Origin: Thalassotalea sediminis
Lineage (GTDB): Bacteria > Pseudomonadota > Gammaproteobacteria > Enterobacterales > Alteromonadaceae
Length of the DNA: 64,000 nt
Assembly (NCBI RefSeq): GCF_030295915.1
Contig: NZ_AP027361.1
Location: 2,728,001-2,792,000, forward strand
Direction: 5' to 3'
Positions within the stretch are counted from its first letter, which is position 1; each line of letters begins with the position of its first letter. Both the position numbers and the translations under genes were made by a program. Of this stretch, positions 1 to 8,729 are shown piece after piece. Below the pieces are notes generated by a model, which had not been told where the DNA came from, searched no databases, and saw only the letters and a list, made by a program, of their open reading frames with translations.

Positions 1-926
1 GAACTTGTATTGAAAAAGTAGCCAATATTACGAGTGTAGATACCACACTAGTACCTGTGATGGATCAAATGAATGAAGCATTGTTACAACTAGAAGATGC
101 AAGCCAAGAGCTTAAAGATTACAATGCACGATTAGAGCTAGATCCTCAATATTTTCAAACCATTGAAGAAAGATATTCAACAGCAATACAGCTCGCTAAA
201 AAACATCAAACACAACCAGAAGCACTGCATCAACTTCATTATGATTTGAAACAACAGTTGTCGGCAATAACCACTGATGAGTCGAGATTAAATCAGTTAC
301 ACCAAGAAATAGATTTTGCTAAAAATCAATATGTCGACAGCGCTCAAAAACTGACAGAATCCCGCCAAAAAGCAGCAATAACACTAAGCGCAAAAATTAC
401 TGATAGTATGCGTGAGTTAAATATGGAACATGGACAGTTTTGTGTTGCTGTAAGTAATGAAAACTCTGAGAAAATGTCTGCATCAGGTAGCGACGACATT
501 AACTTTTTGGTTAGCTTAAACCCAGGACAGTCACTAGATACAATGAGCAAAGTTGCATCAGGTGGTGAACTTTCTCGTATTAGCTTAGCAATGCAGGTAA
601 TCTTGTCACATCAAGTTACCGCGCCTAGTTTAATTTTCGACGAAGTAGATGTTGGTATCAGTGGGCCAACTGCTGCAATGGTTGGTAGTAAGTTAAAACA
701 ACTTGCTCAGAATACACAGGTAATATGTGTTACTCACCTCCCTCAAGTAGCCAGTAAAGGTCATCAACAATTTTTTGTCAGCAAATTAACCGATGGTGAG
801 CATACTGAAACAAAAGTCACGGAACTATCTACAAATGCACGCGTCAAAGAAATTGCACGATTACTAGCAGGTGATCAGATAACAGACTCTAGTTTAGCAA
901 ACGCCCAAGAATTGTTAGCAGGTTAA
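1..926 (+). CDS. recN: DNA repair ATPase RecN, 3' part
   Basis: RecN is an SMC-like ATPase that acts in the cytoplasm on double-strand break repair. The gene enters from the left edge, and the frame is open from base 3, so only about the last 307 residues are present of a protein usually near 550. Visible are the end of the coiled coil (rich in Q, E, L and K), then the ABC signature VASGGELSRISLA and the Walker B segment LIFDEVDVGISG, then the switch histidine in VTHLPQVAS. These motifs in this order are diagnostic of the RecN C-terminal head. A GTG at 57 could be read as a start but lies inside the gene. bamE follows after 165 bases with its own promoter. Confidence 0.95.
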   Translation, partial: TCIEKVANITSVDTTLVPVMDQMNEALLQLEDASQELKDYNARLELDPQYFQTIEERYSTAIQLAKKHQTQPEALHQLHYDLKQQLSAITTDESRLNQLHQEIDFAKNQYVDSAQKLTESRQKAAITLSAKITDSMRELNMEHGQFCVAVSNENSEKMSASGSDDINFLVSLNPGQSLDTMSKVASGGELSRISLAMQVILSHQVTAPSLIFDEVDVGISGPTAAMVGSKLKQLAQNTQVICVTHLPQVASKGHQQFFVSKLTDGEHTETKVTELSTNARVKEIARLLAGDQITDSSLANAQELLAG

Positions 927-1027
927 AAGTAAATAACTAAACGCCATTAACTATGACATTTGCACTTGCCTTTTATAAGCATTAATGGCATTAATTTTAT
1001 TTAATACGCTAAGTTTTTAAAAAAGTT

Positions 1028-1056
1028 TTGTATCTCTGGGCTTGCTTAGTTATCAT
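1028..1056 (+). promoter_or_regulatory. Candidate sigma-70 promoter for bamE
   Basis: A -35 box TTGTAT (1028-1033) and a -10 box TATCAT (1051-1056) are separated by 17 bases, 36 bases before the bamE start. The spacing is ideal and both boxes are close to consensus. Assigned by eye only. Confidence 0.45.
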
Positions 1057-1091
1057 CCCCACTCACAAAAAAAAGGGTTACTAATTACATC

Positions 1092-1439
1092 ATGTTGTTT
1101 CGAATTTTAACGTTAATTGCTTTATTAGGATTGTCTGCTTGTACTGGCTGGATTTACCGGATAGATATTCCACAAGGGAACTTCCTTGAACAGAAAGATA
1201 TCGATAAATTGCAATTAGGCATGACCAAAGAACAAGTAAAGTTTGTATTAGGTACACCTGTTGTTACTGACACATTCAACAATAATGTTTGGCATTATGT
1301 TTACCGTTTTAAGTCAGGTAGAAGTGAGGCGTTAAATAAAGATAGAAAGTTTATAGTGACCTTTGAAGATAATAAATTAAAAGATGCCCAAGGCGATTTT
1401 GAATTACCAGAAAGCTTTTACACCCCTATCGTTAATTAG
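1092..1439 (+). CDS. bamE: Outer membrane assembly lipoprotein BamE (SmpA/OmlA)
   Basis: BamE is a small lipoprotein of the BAM complex, which folds beta-barrel proteins into the outer membrane. The 115-aa product has a lipoprotein signal with lipobox LSAC (lipidated Cys at 17). The family core follows: QGNFLEQKDIDKLQLGMTKEQV, then VLGTPVVTDTF and WHYVYRF. Length matches E. coli BamE (about 113 aa). Its position directly after recN is the conserved gammaproteobacterial arrangement. The residue after the lipid Cys is Thr, which does not suggest inner-membrane retention. A strong terminator follows 7 bases after the stop. Confidence 0.95.
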   Translation: MLFRILTLIALLGLSACTGWIYRIDIPQGNFLEQKDIDKLQLGMTKEQVKFVLGTPVVTDTFNNNVWHYVYRFKSGRSEALNKDRKFIVTFEDNKLKDAQGDFELPESFYTPIVN

Positions 1440-1446
1440 CACGATA

Positions 1447-1477
1447 AAAAAAACCGATATTTATTATCGGTTTTTTT
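1447..1477. terminator. Bidirectional rho-independent terminator
   Basis: A perfect 13-bp inverted repeat, A7CCGATA and TATCGGT7, encloses the loop TTTAT. It lies between convergent bamE and the enolase-superfamily gene, with T-runs usable in both directions. Confidence 0.9.
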
Positions 1478-1498
1478 AGCCTTAAAAGTTATTCCGTT

Positions 1499-2686
1499 CT
1501 ACGCTTTCAATGCATTTACAGTAACATTAGGCGAGCGTTTTACAATTTCATCATTAAGCTCAATACCGATACCTGGTGTTTCAGATACATTAAAAATACC
1601 ATTTTTCGGTTGAGGATCCTGTATACACAATTCGCGATTCCAATGTTTAATCGCGTATGTATGATGTTCATGAATTAAAAAGTTGGGTATTGCCGTTTCT
1701 AAATGCAATGACGCAGCTGTAGCCACTGGACCACCACAAACATGCGCTTGAATACGAATATCGTATGTATCAGCATAATCACACACTTTTTTTGCTTCTG
1801 TAAAGCCACCACATAACCCTACATCAGGTTGCAACACATCAATACTTTGGTCTTCAAAGTAAGGACGAACATCCCAGCGATGATACAAGCGTTCGCCACC
1901 CGCTATAGGCACGTTTACTTTATCGGCTACCTTTTTATGTACTTTATTATTAAGGTAATTAACAGGCTCTTCATACATCATACAGCCAACTTCTTCAATT
2001 ATTTTACCCATTTGAATGGCTGAAGCTGCCCCCATTAAGGAATGTGATTCGAAAATAATATCAACGTCATCTCCTACTGCATTTCTAATCGCACGTAGGC
2101 GGTTTCCAAACAATCTCATTTGCGGAGCGGTAAACAATTTAGTGCGGTCAAATGATGAACTACCGTCCTGGTTGTAAACAATTGGATCTACTTTTACAGC
2201 GTCATAACCTTCAGCCACCGCTTTTAAAGCTGCTTCAGCATATTCAGCAGGTTCAATAAGTTTTGTACATTCAGTATCCCAATCAAATTGCAATTGGCTT
2301 GCATAAGTTCTTAAGTCACTATTTACTTTACCACCAAGTAATTGATATACAGGAACATTTAGTGCTTTTCCTTTTATATCCCATAATGCTGTATCAATAG
2401 CACTCATGGCAGAATATAGAACAGGCCCACCACCTAATCCCCAGAAACTCTCACGTAACATACGAGACCATAGCAGTTCTGTTTGGAAAGGATCAAAACC
2501 AATTAAAACCGCCTCGGCGATTTCTTTAATCATCGCAGCTGCTGCACTATGCCCCCAGTCATAAGCAAGACCTGCTTCACCAACCCCTGTAATACCCTCA
2601 TCAGTATGAATACGAACAAAAACAGGATTCCACGGTGGCCTTTCAGGGCATTCAATATCAAATATTTCTATATGGGTAACTTTCAT
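1499..2686 (-). CDS. Enolase-superfamily (mandelate racemase/galactonate dehydratase-like) enzyme
   Basis: The 395-aa protein has the N-terminal capping domain and TIM barrel of the mandelate racemase/muconate lactonizing enzyme family, most like sugar-acid dehydratases. Visible active-site elements are K165-x-D167 (AVKVDP), metal ligands at E213 (IIFESHS), E239 or E240 (MYEEPV) and E265 (AGGERL), and a D288/H315 dyad (QPDVG and IQAHVCGGP). A final acidic residue, E340, lies in IHEHH. The family normally removes water from an aldonic acid, giving a 2-keto-3-deoxy acid. The substrate cannot be read from sequence. It sits 13 bases after the aldolase-like gene, so the two form an operon. No kinase, transporter or regulator adjoins it. 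Confidence 0.85.
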   Translation of the reverse strand: MKVTHIEIFDIECPERPPWNPVFVRIHTDEGITGVGEAGLAYDWGHSAAAAMIKEIAEAVLIGFDPFQTELLWSRMLRESFWGLGGGPVLYSAMSAIDTALWDIKGKALNVPVYQLLGGKVNSDLRTYASQLQFDWDTECTKLIEPAEYAEAALKAVAEGYDAVKVDPIVYNQDGSSSFDRTKLFTAPQMRLFGNRLRAIRNAVGDDVDIIFESHSLMGAASAIQMGKIIEEVGCMMYEEPVNYLNNKVHKKVADKVNVPIAGGERLYHRWDVRPYFEDQSIDVLQPDVGLCGGFTEAKKVCDYADTYDIRIQAHVCGGPVATAASLHLETAIPNFLIHEHHTYAIKHWNRELCIQDPQPKNGIFNVSETPGIGIELNDEIVKRSPNVTVNALKA

Positions 2687-2699
2687 TTTAATCTCTTAA

Positions 2700-3470
2700 T
2701 TAACTTGCAAATGATGGATCTTGGCGATAAACCCGCCTAACAAGCGCCGGCCAAGATTTCTGGCCACCTGTTAGCCCTGTATGAACAATATTCGCTTGAG
2801 CTTTGATACCATCAACAATGCTTTGTTCTACAAGTATCTTATCCATACCTGTAGCCATTATTTGTAGTTGTACTTGACAGGCACGAGTTAAATCATACAT
2901 ATGCATAAATGCATCACCAATGGTTTTACCTAATGTTAAACCACCGTGATTTCTCAGCAGCATAAAGTTAGCGTTACCAAGGTCATCTTGTATGCGTTTT
3001 TTCTCATCAGCATTGACAGCAAGACCTTCATAGTCATGATAGCTCATAGATGCCAAAGCAAACATAGCATATTGGCTAAGAGGCAAAAGTCCTTCTTTTA
3101 AACTCGCTACTGCTATAGTTTCATTGGTATGCAAATGCAACACACATTGCTCATCATGCCTAGCTTGATGCACAGCACTATGAATTGTAAAACCTGCTGG
3201 GTTAATATCGAAAGGACAGTCAGCATCAATAATATTGCCTTCAATATCAATTTTTACGAGGTTAGAAGCGGTAATCTCATCAAACGCTAAACCAAATGCA
3301 TTTATCAGTAAAAAATCTGACTCTGGAATACGTGCAGAAATATGTGTATAAATTAAGTCGTCCCAACCATGCATGGCTACCAAACGATAACAGGCGGCCA
3401 AATCTACTCGCGTTTGCCACTCTTGAGGCGACACTTTGTCTTTTAAATTTAGTTTTGGTATCTCTAACAT
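2700..3470 (-). CDS. Class II aldolase/adducin family protein
   Basis: This 256-aa protein belongs to the class II aldolase/adducin fold. The zinc site is visible: H112 and H114 (LHLHTNE) and H175 (RNHGGLTLG). The start is the ATG at 3470, because AAGGAT stands 5 bases before it; a TTG 30 bases upstream has no such site. Around residues 91-97 the sequence reads PAGFTIH, so glycine stands where fuculose-phosphate aldolase has its catalytic glutamate. This and the segment GLLPLSQYAM resemble adducin-type members, which are not all aldolases. Operon partner of the enolase-superfamily gene. It may act on that enzyme's product, but this is inference. Confidence 0.85.
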   Translation of the reverse strand: MLEIPKLNLKDKVSPQEWQTRVDLAACYRLVAMHGWDDLIYTHISARIPESDFLLINAFGLAFDEITASNLVKIDIEGNIIDADCPFDINPAGFTIHSAVHQARHDEQCVLHLHTNETIAVASLKEGLLPLSQYAMFALASMSYHDYEGLAVNADEKKRIQDDLGNANFMLLRNHGGLTLGKTIGDAFMHMYDLTRACQVQLQIMATGMDKILVEQSIVDGIKAQANIVHTGLTGGQKSWPALVRRVYRQDPSFAS

Positions 3471-3595
3471 GCAATATCCTTGTTTACTGCGTGATTGCAA
3501 TATGACTATTTAGCAATGTAAACCGTAAATTTCAGGCCATTGTAGTGAAAGCTGCATATGAGTTAAAGCATTGCGTGAGGTCAATTATTAATATC

Positions 3596-3769
3596 TTAGA
3601 CCATCATCTTAATAATAGCGGCGATGATCAGCACAAACACTAAGATACGTAACCACTTGCTATAGCTTGCCTGCTGCTGTTCATCCATCGGTTTGCCATA
3701 TTTTTCGCCAAAAATTACCATGAGTGCAACACCACCGAAGACACAAGCTAAAATAATTAATAAGGTCAT
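3596..3769 (-). CDS. Small two-helix membrane protein of unknown function
   Basis: A 57-aa product from the ATG at 3769; an ATG at 3808 would add 13 residues with no better ribosome site. It has two hydrophobic helices (about residues 2-21 and 37-55) joined by a polar loop, GEKYGKPMDEQQQASYSKW. I do not recognise a named family. It lies divergently from the ThrE-type exporter, with 86 bases between the starts. The charge pattern and clean two-helix layout argue for a real gene. Confidence 0.55.
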   Translation of the reverse strand: MTLLIILACVFGGVALMVIFGEKYGKPMDEQQQASYSKWLRILVFVLIIAAIIKMMV

Positions 3770-3855
3770 AATAAAAATTACTTGTTTTAGAAAAGTAAAA
3801 CATAACATAAAATATCAATTAGTTAACGGCAATAAATTCGCTGCGGATCAAATTT

Positions 3856-5085
3856 ATGACGAATCTGGAAGAGTTTCACCAAAAAAGACGATTTATTATT
3901 CGCTTGGGTAAAGCGTTACATAAATTTGGAACGCCTGCCTATCGATTAGAAGCTCACTTACAAAGTGTTTCGCAATTCCTAGAGCTTTATGCAAGCTTTA
4001 TTGTAACTCCCACTTCATTAACGTTTATTCTTTCCGACGAAGAGGAAAACCAAGAGTATAATCACCTAGTGCGCGTTAACCCTGGCGACCTTGATCTAGG
4101 AGCACTAGCCCGAACTGACGAATTAGTGGATGAACTCAGCTCGGGGCAACGCACGCTAGTCGAAGCTATTGATCGCTTAGATGAAATTGTTAATAAACCG
4201 AATCCATACGGTAAAGTCCTAACGTTTTTTGCTTTTGGCGCATCAAGTGGCGCATTTGCTATGTTAATGCATACCAGTTGGAACGATGTTTTTTGGTCAA
4301 CAATTCTTGGTTTAGTTGCATGCCTATTTATCTTTTGGGCAGAAAGATCTAGACGTGTTACCGAAATGCTTGAGCCAATTGCAGCATTAACCTGTGCATT
4401 GTTAGCATCACTTATCACGAATTATGATCCCAGTATTAATGCCCCTTTAGTGATCTTATCTGCGGTAATTGCTTTTATTCCTGGACTGGCGCTAACGTTA
4501 GGTTTATCAGAATTAGCTGCGCGTAATCTAATTTCTGGAACCGCGAGAGTAATGGATGCGTTGATGGTTTTATTCAAACTCTATTTTGGCGCAGTACTCG
4601 GTATGGCAATAGGCCATAAACTATGGGGGGTTGCCGATTACGTAGAACCATTAACGCTACCAGCGTGGACTTCATGGGCTTCCGTAACCGTTTTATCTAT
4701 TAGCTTGGTAATCCTATTTAAAGCGCGAAAAAAAGATGCGCCATGGGGGATAATATCGGGCTATGTTGCTTTTGCTGCGAGCCTTTGGGGAGCAAACTAC
4801 TTAGGTGTTGCTCTAGGTGCATTTGTTGGCGCTTTTGCCCTTGGTATTTATAGTAATATTTTCTCTCGCATCATGAACTTACCGTCAAGTTTAGTAAAGT
4901 TATTAGGGTTAGTTGTACTAGTACCTGGCAGTAAAGTATATATGGGGCTTAACATTGCGGTATCAGGACAAATGATCTTAGCAAACACTTCGGATATAAA
5001 CTCACAATGGTTCTTAATTTTTATGTCGCTTGTGGCCGGATTAATTTTCGCTAATGTCGCCATCCCTCCACGAAAAGCGTTGTAA
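3856..5085 (+). CDS. ThrE-type threonine/serine exporter family protein
   Basis: This 409-aa inner-membrane protein carries the ThrE pair of domains in one chain. The N-terminal YjjP-like part (DUF1212, about residues 5-240) contains FGTPAYRLEAHL. The C-terminal YjjB-like part (about 270-405) contains NLPSSLVKLLGLVVLVPGSK. About ten hydrophobic segments are visible. Family members export threonine, serine or related small molecules such as dicarboxylates. A TetR-family gene begins 10 bases after the stop and probably shares its message. The fused form is like corynebacterial ThrE, whereas E. coli uses separate yjjP and yjjB. Confidence 0.85.
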   Translation: MTNLEEFHQKRRFIIRLGKALHKFGTPAYRLEAHLQSVSQFLELYASFIVTPTSLTFILSDEEENQEYNHLVRVNPGDLDLGALARTDELVDELSSGQRTLVEAIDRLDEIVNKPNPYGKVLTFFAFGASSGAFAMLMHTSWNDVFWSTILGLVACLFIFWAERSRRVTEMLEPIAALTCALLASLITNYDPSINAPLVILSAVIAFIPGLALTLGLSELAARNLISGTARVMDALMVLFKLYFGAVLGMAIGHKLWGVADYVEPLTLPAWTSWASVTVLSISLVILFKARKKDAPWGIISGYVAFAASLWGANYLGVALGAFVGAFALGIYSNIFSRIMNLPSSLVKLLGLVVLVPGSKVYMGLNIAVSGQMILANTSDINSQWFLIFMSLVAGLIFANVAIPPRKAL

Positions 5086-5095
5086 CAATAACGTT

Positions 5096-5710
5096 ATGAA
5101 CCAATCCTCTTCAAAAGAAACTTACCATCATGGCGATTTGTATAAAGCATTACTTGATGGCGCAACAACGATGCTTGCCCAAGAAGGTGTTGAGGCACTT
5201 TCATTAAGAAAAATAGCGCAAACTGTCGGCGTTTCACGTACTGCTGCCTATCATCATTTTGAAGATAAACATGCATTACTCTGTGCCATAGCAACAAATG
5301 GCTTTAAGCAGTGGCGTACTATTGCGGACGATATACTAAATGGCACGTTTGATTCTACTGCAGAACAATACCGAGCATTTGTGTTTAGCTATTTAGATTT
5401 TGCAATTTCTAACCCTCATCTATACAACCTAATGTTTGGTCACACTATTTGGCAAACAAAGCGAGCAAACGAACAGTTAAAAACTGCTGCATATCCGACA
5501 TTTAATCAACAAGTAGACATGGTTGAATATTGGCAAACTCAAAACTTATTATCCAATGAGCACTCAGCATTGCGGATGTCGCAAGTTGTTTGGGGCACAT
5601 TACATGGCATTGCTAAGTTAACAATAGATGGTATCTATATCGATCAGTCAAGTATCACACAAATGTGTGAGTGCGCTATAGATATGATGATAAAGCAACA
5701 CTCTACCTAA
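5096..5710 (+). CDS. TetR/AcrR family transcriptional regulator
   Basis: A 204-aa regulator with an N-terminal TetR helix-turn-helix (about residues 10-60): YHHGDLYKALLDGA, then LSLRKIAQTVGVSRTAAYHHF, the recognition helix. The C-terminal ligand and dimer domain starts near residue 80 and resembles the WHG type (VWGTLHGIAKL). The start is the ATG at 5096; an in-frame extension would run back into the exporter gene. It follows the exporter by 10 bases, so it may control that transporter or itself. Its effector cannot be inferred. Confidence 0.88.
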   Translation: MNQSSSKETYHHGDLYKALLDGATTMLAQEGVEALSLRKIAQTVGVSRTAAYHHFEDKHALLCAIATNGFKQWRTIADDILNGTFDSTAEQYRAFVFSYLDFAISNPHLYNLMFGHTIWQTKRANEQLKTAAYPTFNQQVDMVEYWQTQNLLSNEHSALRMSQVVWGTLHGIAKLTIDGIYIDQSSITQMCECAIDMMIKQHST

Positions 5711-5775
5711 CCCTTGATTGTGTCATGAAGAAAATTATTTCATAATCAATCTAAGATAAATAAAAAGTACGTGCG

Positions 5776-6393
5776 ATGACGATAACAACAGAACAAGCAA
5801 AGTTAGATCAATATAATGAATTTTTCTCCATTGCCCACGACTTTACGGTGAATATTGAGCCGCTCGTAAATAATCAAGTCAGCAGTTATCAACAGTTTCT
5901 TGATTCGATTCCTGCACCATTTGTAATGGCATCAGAAATCGCAACGTTAGATCAAGCGGCACTAAAGCCTTTACAAGCGTTAAGTGGTGTTGCTGGTCAA
6001 CTAATAGACTACCTTAACCATCAAGCGAGAAAAATTGACTTGATGATGACTTACATTATTCAACAGCAAGATTGTAAGGAATCCCGTTATCAAGGGACAA
6101 GTTTTGGTGGTGGTGGTTTTACTTTTATCAGTGAACATACAATTGATGTGGACACACGCATTGAAGTTAAAATATTTATTCCTGAAGAGAACTGTGCAAT
6201 TTATTGTTTTGGGGAAGTTATTAGCGCGATAAACATTGATGATGACACGAAAACACTAACGGAACATAAAGTTATCTACCACTTTATTAAAGATGAAGAC
6301 AGAGATGCTTTGGTTAGAGCAAGTTTACATAAACAGTCTAAAGATTTACAAGCGCTTGCAGAAAAAAGAAGGCAAGAGAAAGCAGATAACTAG
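5776..6393 (+). CDS. Atypical PilZ-like domain protein
   Basis: A 205-aa soluble protein. Its first 110 residues are helical. Residues near 112-180 read as a six-stranded PilZ-like barrel (RYQGTSFGGGGFTFISEHTI, then IEVKIFIPEENCAIYCFGEVIS). PilZ domains bind cyclic di-GMP through RxxxR and [DN]xSxxG motifs. Here the second motif appears as GTSFGG with glycine in place of Asp/Asn, and no RxxxR is evident, so binding may be lost or altered. The C-terminus is a charged helix rich in K, E and R. It stands alone after the TetR gene, with 65 bases between. The PilZ assignment is a fold-level guess. Confidence 0.55.
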   Translation: MTITTEQAKLDQYNEFFSIAHDFTVNIEPLVNNQVSSYQQFLDSIPAPFVMASEIATLDQAALKPLQALSGVAGQLIDYLNHQARKIDLMMTYIIQQQDCKESRYQGTSFGGGGFTFISEHTIDVDTRIEVKIFIPEENCAIYCFGEVISAINIDDDTKTLTEHKVIYHFIKDEDRDALVRASLHKQSKDLQALAEKRRQEKADN

Positions 6394-6430
6394 CATGTGG
6401 CTTTCTCTAAAATAATCACCAATTTGCTAA

Positions 6431-7597
6431 CTATACACAAACCCTATTAAGAGTAGTATCTACATCTTCAGTCGTTGCTTTTTGTCGCTCTGCATTCTCA
6501 GCAACGTGGTTAAGCGTACTATTAATTTCTTTACTTAACGAGACGACAGTTACCATATTTTCATTAATAGATGCAGTAGCATGTTGTTGCTCATGCGTAT
6601 CAGCAGCAATTTGTGTTGTTAAGCTATTTACTTCGTTAAATACCTGCGCAACTTTTGAGAGCGCTTCAACCACATCTTCAGATTGAGATAAGCTGTCTTG
6701 TGTGAGTTGTTTACCTTTATTAATCGCGTCAACAGCTTTATTTGACTTATCTTGCAATCCCTCAACCATAGATTGAATTTCTACGGTAGACTCTTGTGTT
6801 CTATGTGCCAATGCTCTCACTTCATCAGCAACAACGGCAAAGCCTCGTCCTTGTTCTCCAGCACGTGCTGCTTCTATCGCAGCATTAAGTGCTAACAAGT
6901 TTGTTTGATCAGCAATACCACGAATAACGTCAAGTACACTGCCAATACGTGAACATTCCTCTTGTAGTTGCTCAAGATCATGTGCCATACCAGTAACGTC
7001 TTGTGCAAAAGTGGCCATTGTTTTCTGACTATTTGCTGAAGAGTCAGAACCCTGTTGCAAGGTTGCTAACACTTCGCTTGTAGTATCACTAACTTGCGCC
7101 GCATTTTCAGACAATGTAGTCGATGTTGACGCTACATTATCAATTGAACTTGCCATTTGTGATATATGTTCACTTGACTGATCAACGGCAATAACGGCAT
7201 CACTAATTTGACTAGTGAGTGAACCAGAACCCTCTCTAAGTCGTTCCGACTCCTGGCGGATTTCAGCAAGCACATCACTTAAGTTTTCAATAAAACTACT
7301 CAGTTCATTAGTCATGTCAGCGAGATCATCACCTACATGGTCTATTAGTGGTTCAGATGGTGCCTGATCTACGCTGATAACTAGCGCCAAATAATGCTTT
7401 AGCTTAGCGAGTCTATTGCCAATTTGATGATTGAAAAACCAAAAACTTACCGCCATTTGCACAATACATAATAATAAAACTAATAGTATCCCGCTCATCA
7501 TAGAAAGCTGCTCAACAAACAGCACAACAGATACAATCGCTAACAAACCAACACCGGCTATAGGAAATAGCATCTTAACTTGTAAGTTATTCACCAT
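6431..7597 (-). CDS. Methyl-accepting chemotaxis protein without a periplasmic sensor domain
   Basis: A 388-aa chemoreceptor. Two adjacent transmembrane helices (about residues 9-28 and 34-54) have only a few residues between them, so there is no periplasmic ligand domain. A HAMP-like linker follows, then a long signalling coiled coil. The hairpin tip is intact ([18 protein letters not shown], then [13 protein letters not shown]), where CheA and CheW dock. It lacks the C-terminal CheR-binding pentapeptide, ending in NRVCV. It probably senses a membrane or cytoplasmic cue, or works with a partner. It stands alone and is transcribed towards the PilZ-like gene. Confidence 0.92.
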   Translation of the reverse strand: MVNNLQVKMLFPIAGVGLLAIVSVVLFVEQLSMMSGILLVLLLCIVQMAVSFWFFNHQIGNRLAKLKHYLALVISVDQAPSEPLIDHVGDDLADMTNELSSFIENLSDVLAEIRQESERLREGSGSLTSQISDAVIAVDQSSEHISQMASSIDNVASTSTTLSENAAQVSDTTSEVLATLQQGSDSSANSQKTMATFAQDVTGMAHDLEQLQEECSRIGSVLDVIRGIADQTNLLALNAAIEAARAGEQGRGFAVVADEVRALAHRTQESTVEIQSMVEGLQDKSNKAVDAINKGKQLTQDSLSQSEDVVEALSKVAQVFNEVNSLTTQIAADTHEQQHATASINENMVTVVSLSKEINSTLNHVAENAERQKATTEDVDTTLNRVCV

Positions 7598-8055
7598 AAT
7601 TAACCCATCATGTATGTGTTTTTATTCTTATATAACAATCAAGCAATCATGCATGAATGTTAATCAATAACATAACGTTACAGGTAAATATGACTTTTGG
7701 CGACCATTTTTTTAGGTAAAAAGGAGGTTAACCATGATCGTTCATTTACGATAATAACCATACCAAACTTATCAACGTATCAATATCAGGTTCATGATAC
7801 GTATTGCAACTAACAGCCTGCACTATCCGCTCCACTTAAAATGATACAAATTTAATATATATATCAATCAAATTAGGCTAACATTAAATTAATTACGGAA
7901 TACAGGTAACCGCAATGGTAAAGGCTTTATCATTGAAAAACGTATCATAATTTCACGTTGAACATATAGATTCACAGATAGCACAACAATTATATAAGCG
8001 CTTTTGTAAATGCCTTTAACGCTAGAAATTAAAACTGAGCATAAAGAATAAAATC
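7598..8055. other. Intergenic stretch between the chemoreceptor and DUF2897 genes
   Basis: No credible gene of normal size. It holds the divergent start region of the chemoreceptor, an unusually strong ribosome site with a six-codon frame (7721-7754), and an inverted repeat CGTATCA/TGATACG (7776-7782 and 7795-7801) that overlaps the palindrome ATACGTAT (7797-7804). CGTATCA recurs at 7941. These could be operator sites, but no regulator can be named. Confidence 0.4.
7721..7754 (+). other. Possible leader peptide: near-perfect Shine-Dalgarno and six-codon ORF
   Basis: AAGGAGGT (7721-7728) lies 5 bases before an ATG at 7734. The frame encodes MIVHLR and ends in tandem TAA TAA. The match to the anti-Shine-Dalgarno is stronger than at most genes here. 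It could be a translated leader or upstream ORF, or chance. There is no clear downstream partner except the DUF2897 gene, 300 bases away. Confidence 0.25.
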
Positions 8056-8223
8056 ATGAATTTTTATACACTATTAATCGTTTTTTGCTGCTTAGCATTA
8101 GTTATTGGTGCCATTTTGGTTATCTTACAGTCAGCCAAAAAATTTAAATTAACGGCAACACAAAAAGAAAAGATTCGGTTACGAGAACAAGAACAACGAA
8201 AAAAAGACAAAGATAACGAATAG
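8056..8223 (+). CDS. DUF2897 family small membrane protein
   Basis: A 55-aa product: one N-terminal transmembrane helix (about residues 5-26), then a highly charged cytoplasmic tail of K, R, E and Q ending KKDKDNE. This layout, with the helix leading into LQSAKKFK, matches the DUF2897 family of small gammaproteobacterial proteins as I recall it; their function is unknown. It lies alone between a chemoreceptor and a TonB-dependent receptor gene. The ATG at 8056 is the only sensible start; upstream AAAGAATAAA is a weak ribosome site. Confidence 0.65.
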   Translation: MNFYTLLIVFCCLALVIGAILVILQSAKKFKLTATQKEKIRLREQEQRKKDKDNE

Positions 8224-8536
8224 CATAGATGCCTTAATATCCCCTTTCAAAGCACCTCTAAAATAGGTAAATAATCCTTTATTTCTCATTATAAAATTCA
8301 GTTACAGTTTACCACCTGATTAATCAGGAACTTTTTTACAGCCCTGTCGCTTAACCTCGAAAAAATAAAATATAAAACTATATTTTACAATAACTTATCC
8401 ATAGTAACGAATTAATATAATTGTCATTCATTTTTTCAGCCCGAAACAATCGTTACATAACGAAACACTTTTACCCTTTTGATTTTTATGGAAATTTCTG
8501 TAAATCACAAACATTTCAGTCATTTTACACACCATT

Positions 8537-8556
8537 ATGTTTCAATTTTGAAACAT
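8537..8556. promoter_or_regulatory. Operator-like palindrome 1
   Basis: ATGTTTCAA and TTGAAACAT flank TT: a 20-base perfect dyad, 244 bases before the receptor start. Confidence 0.45.
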
Positions 8557-8614
8557 AAACTTCCTCTACAATCGCTACCCCTTTTAATTCCCGAGAAAAT
8601 GCTTTTTTGGAGTT

Positions 8615-8634
8615 ATTTCAAAACGTTTCAAAAC
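8615..8634. promoter_or_regulatory. Operator-like palindrome 2 (AAACGTTT core)
   Basis: AAACGTTT (8621-8628) lies between two TTTCA repeats. A central CG dyad with GAAA/TTTC arms is typical of LacI-family operators. No LacI-family gene is in the window. Confidence 0.35.
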
Positions 8635-8715
8635 CCGCCTTCAAGAAGTATTGCTGTATTGCAGTGTTAAATAAGCAGGGCTTAGTATCTAGGTTACGCT
8701 AACAATTCAACGGTC

Positions 8716-8729
8716 ATGAAAGCTTTCAT
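8716..8729. promoter_or_regulatory. Operator-like palindrome 3
   Basis: ATGAAAGCTTTCAT is a perfect 14-base palindrome, 70 bases before the receptor ATG, in a place where a repressor could cover the promoter. It is nested in the CGCTAAC/GTTAGCG inverted repeat. Confidence 0.45.

Noticed and set aside
943..990. GCCATTAA/TTAATGGC repeat after recN as a terminator
   Set aside because: The loop is about 29 bases and no T-run follows directly, so it is too weak to call.
8479..8670. A 63-codon ORF upstream of the TonB-dependent receptor
   Set aside because: It lacks a ribosome site, its residues follow the T- and A-rich base content, and it covers the palindromic operator sites.
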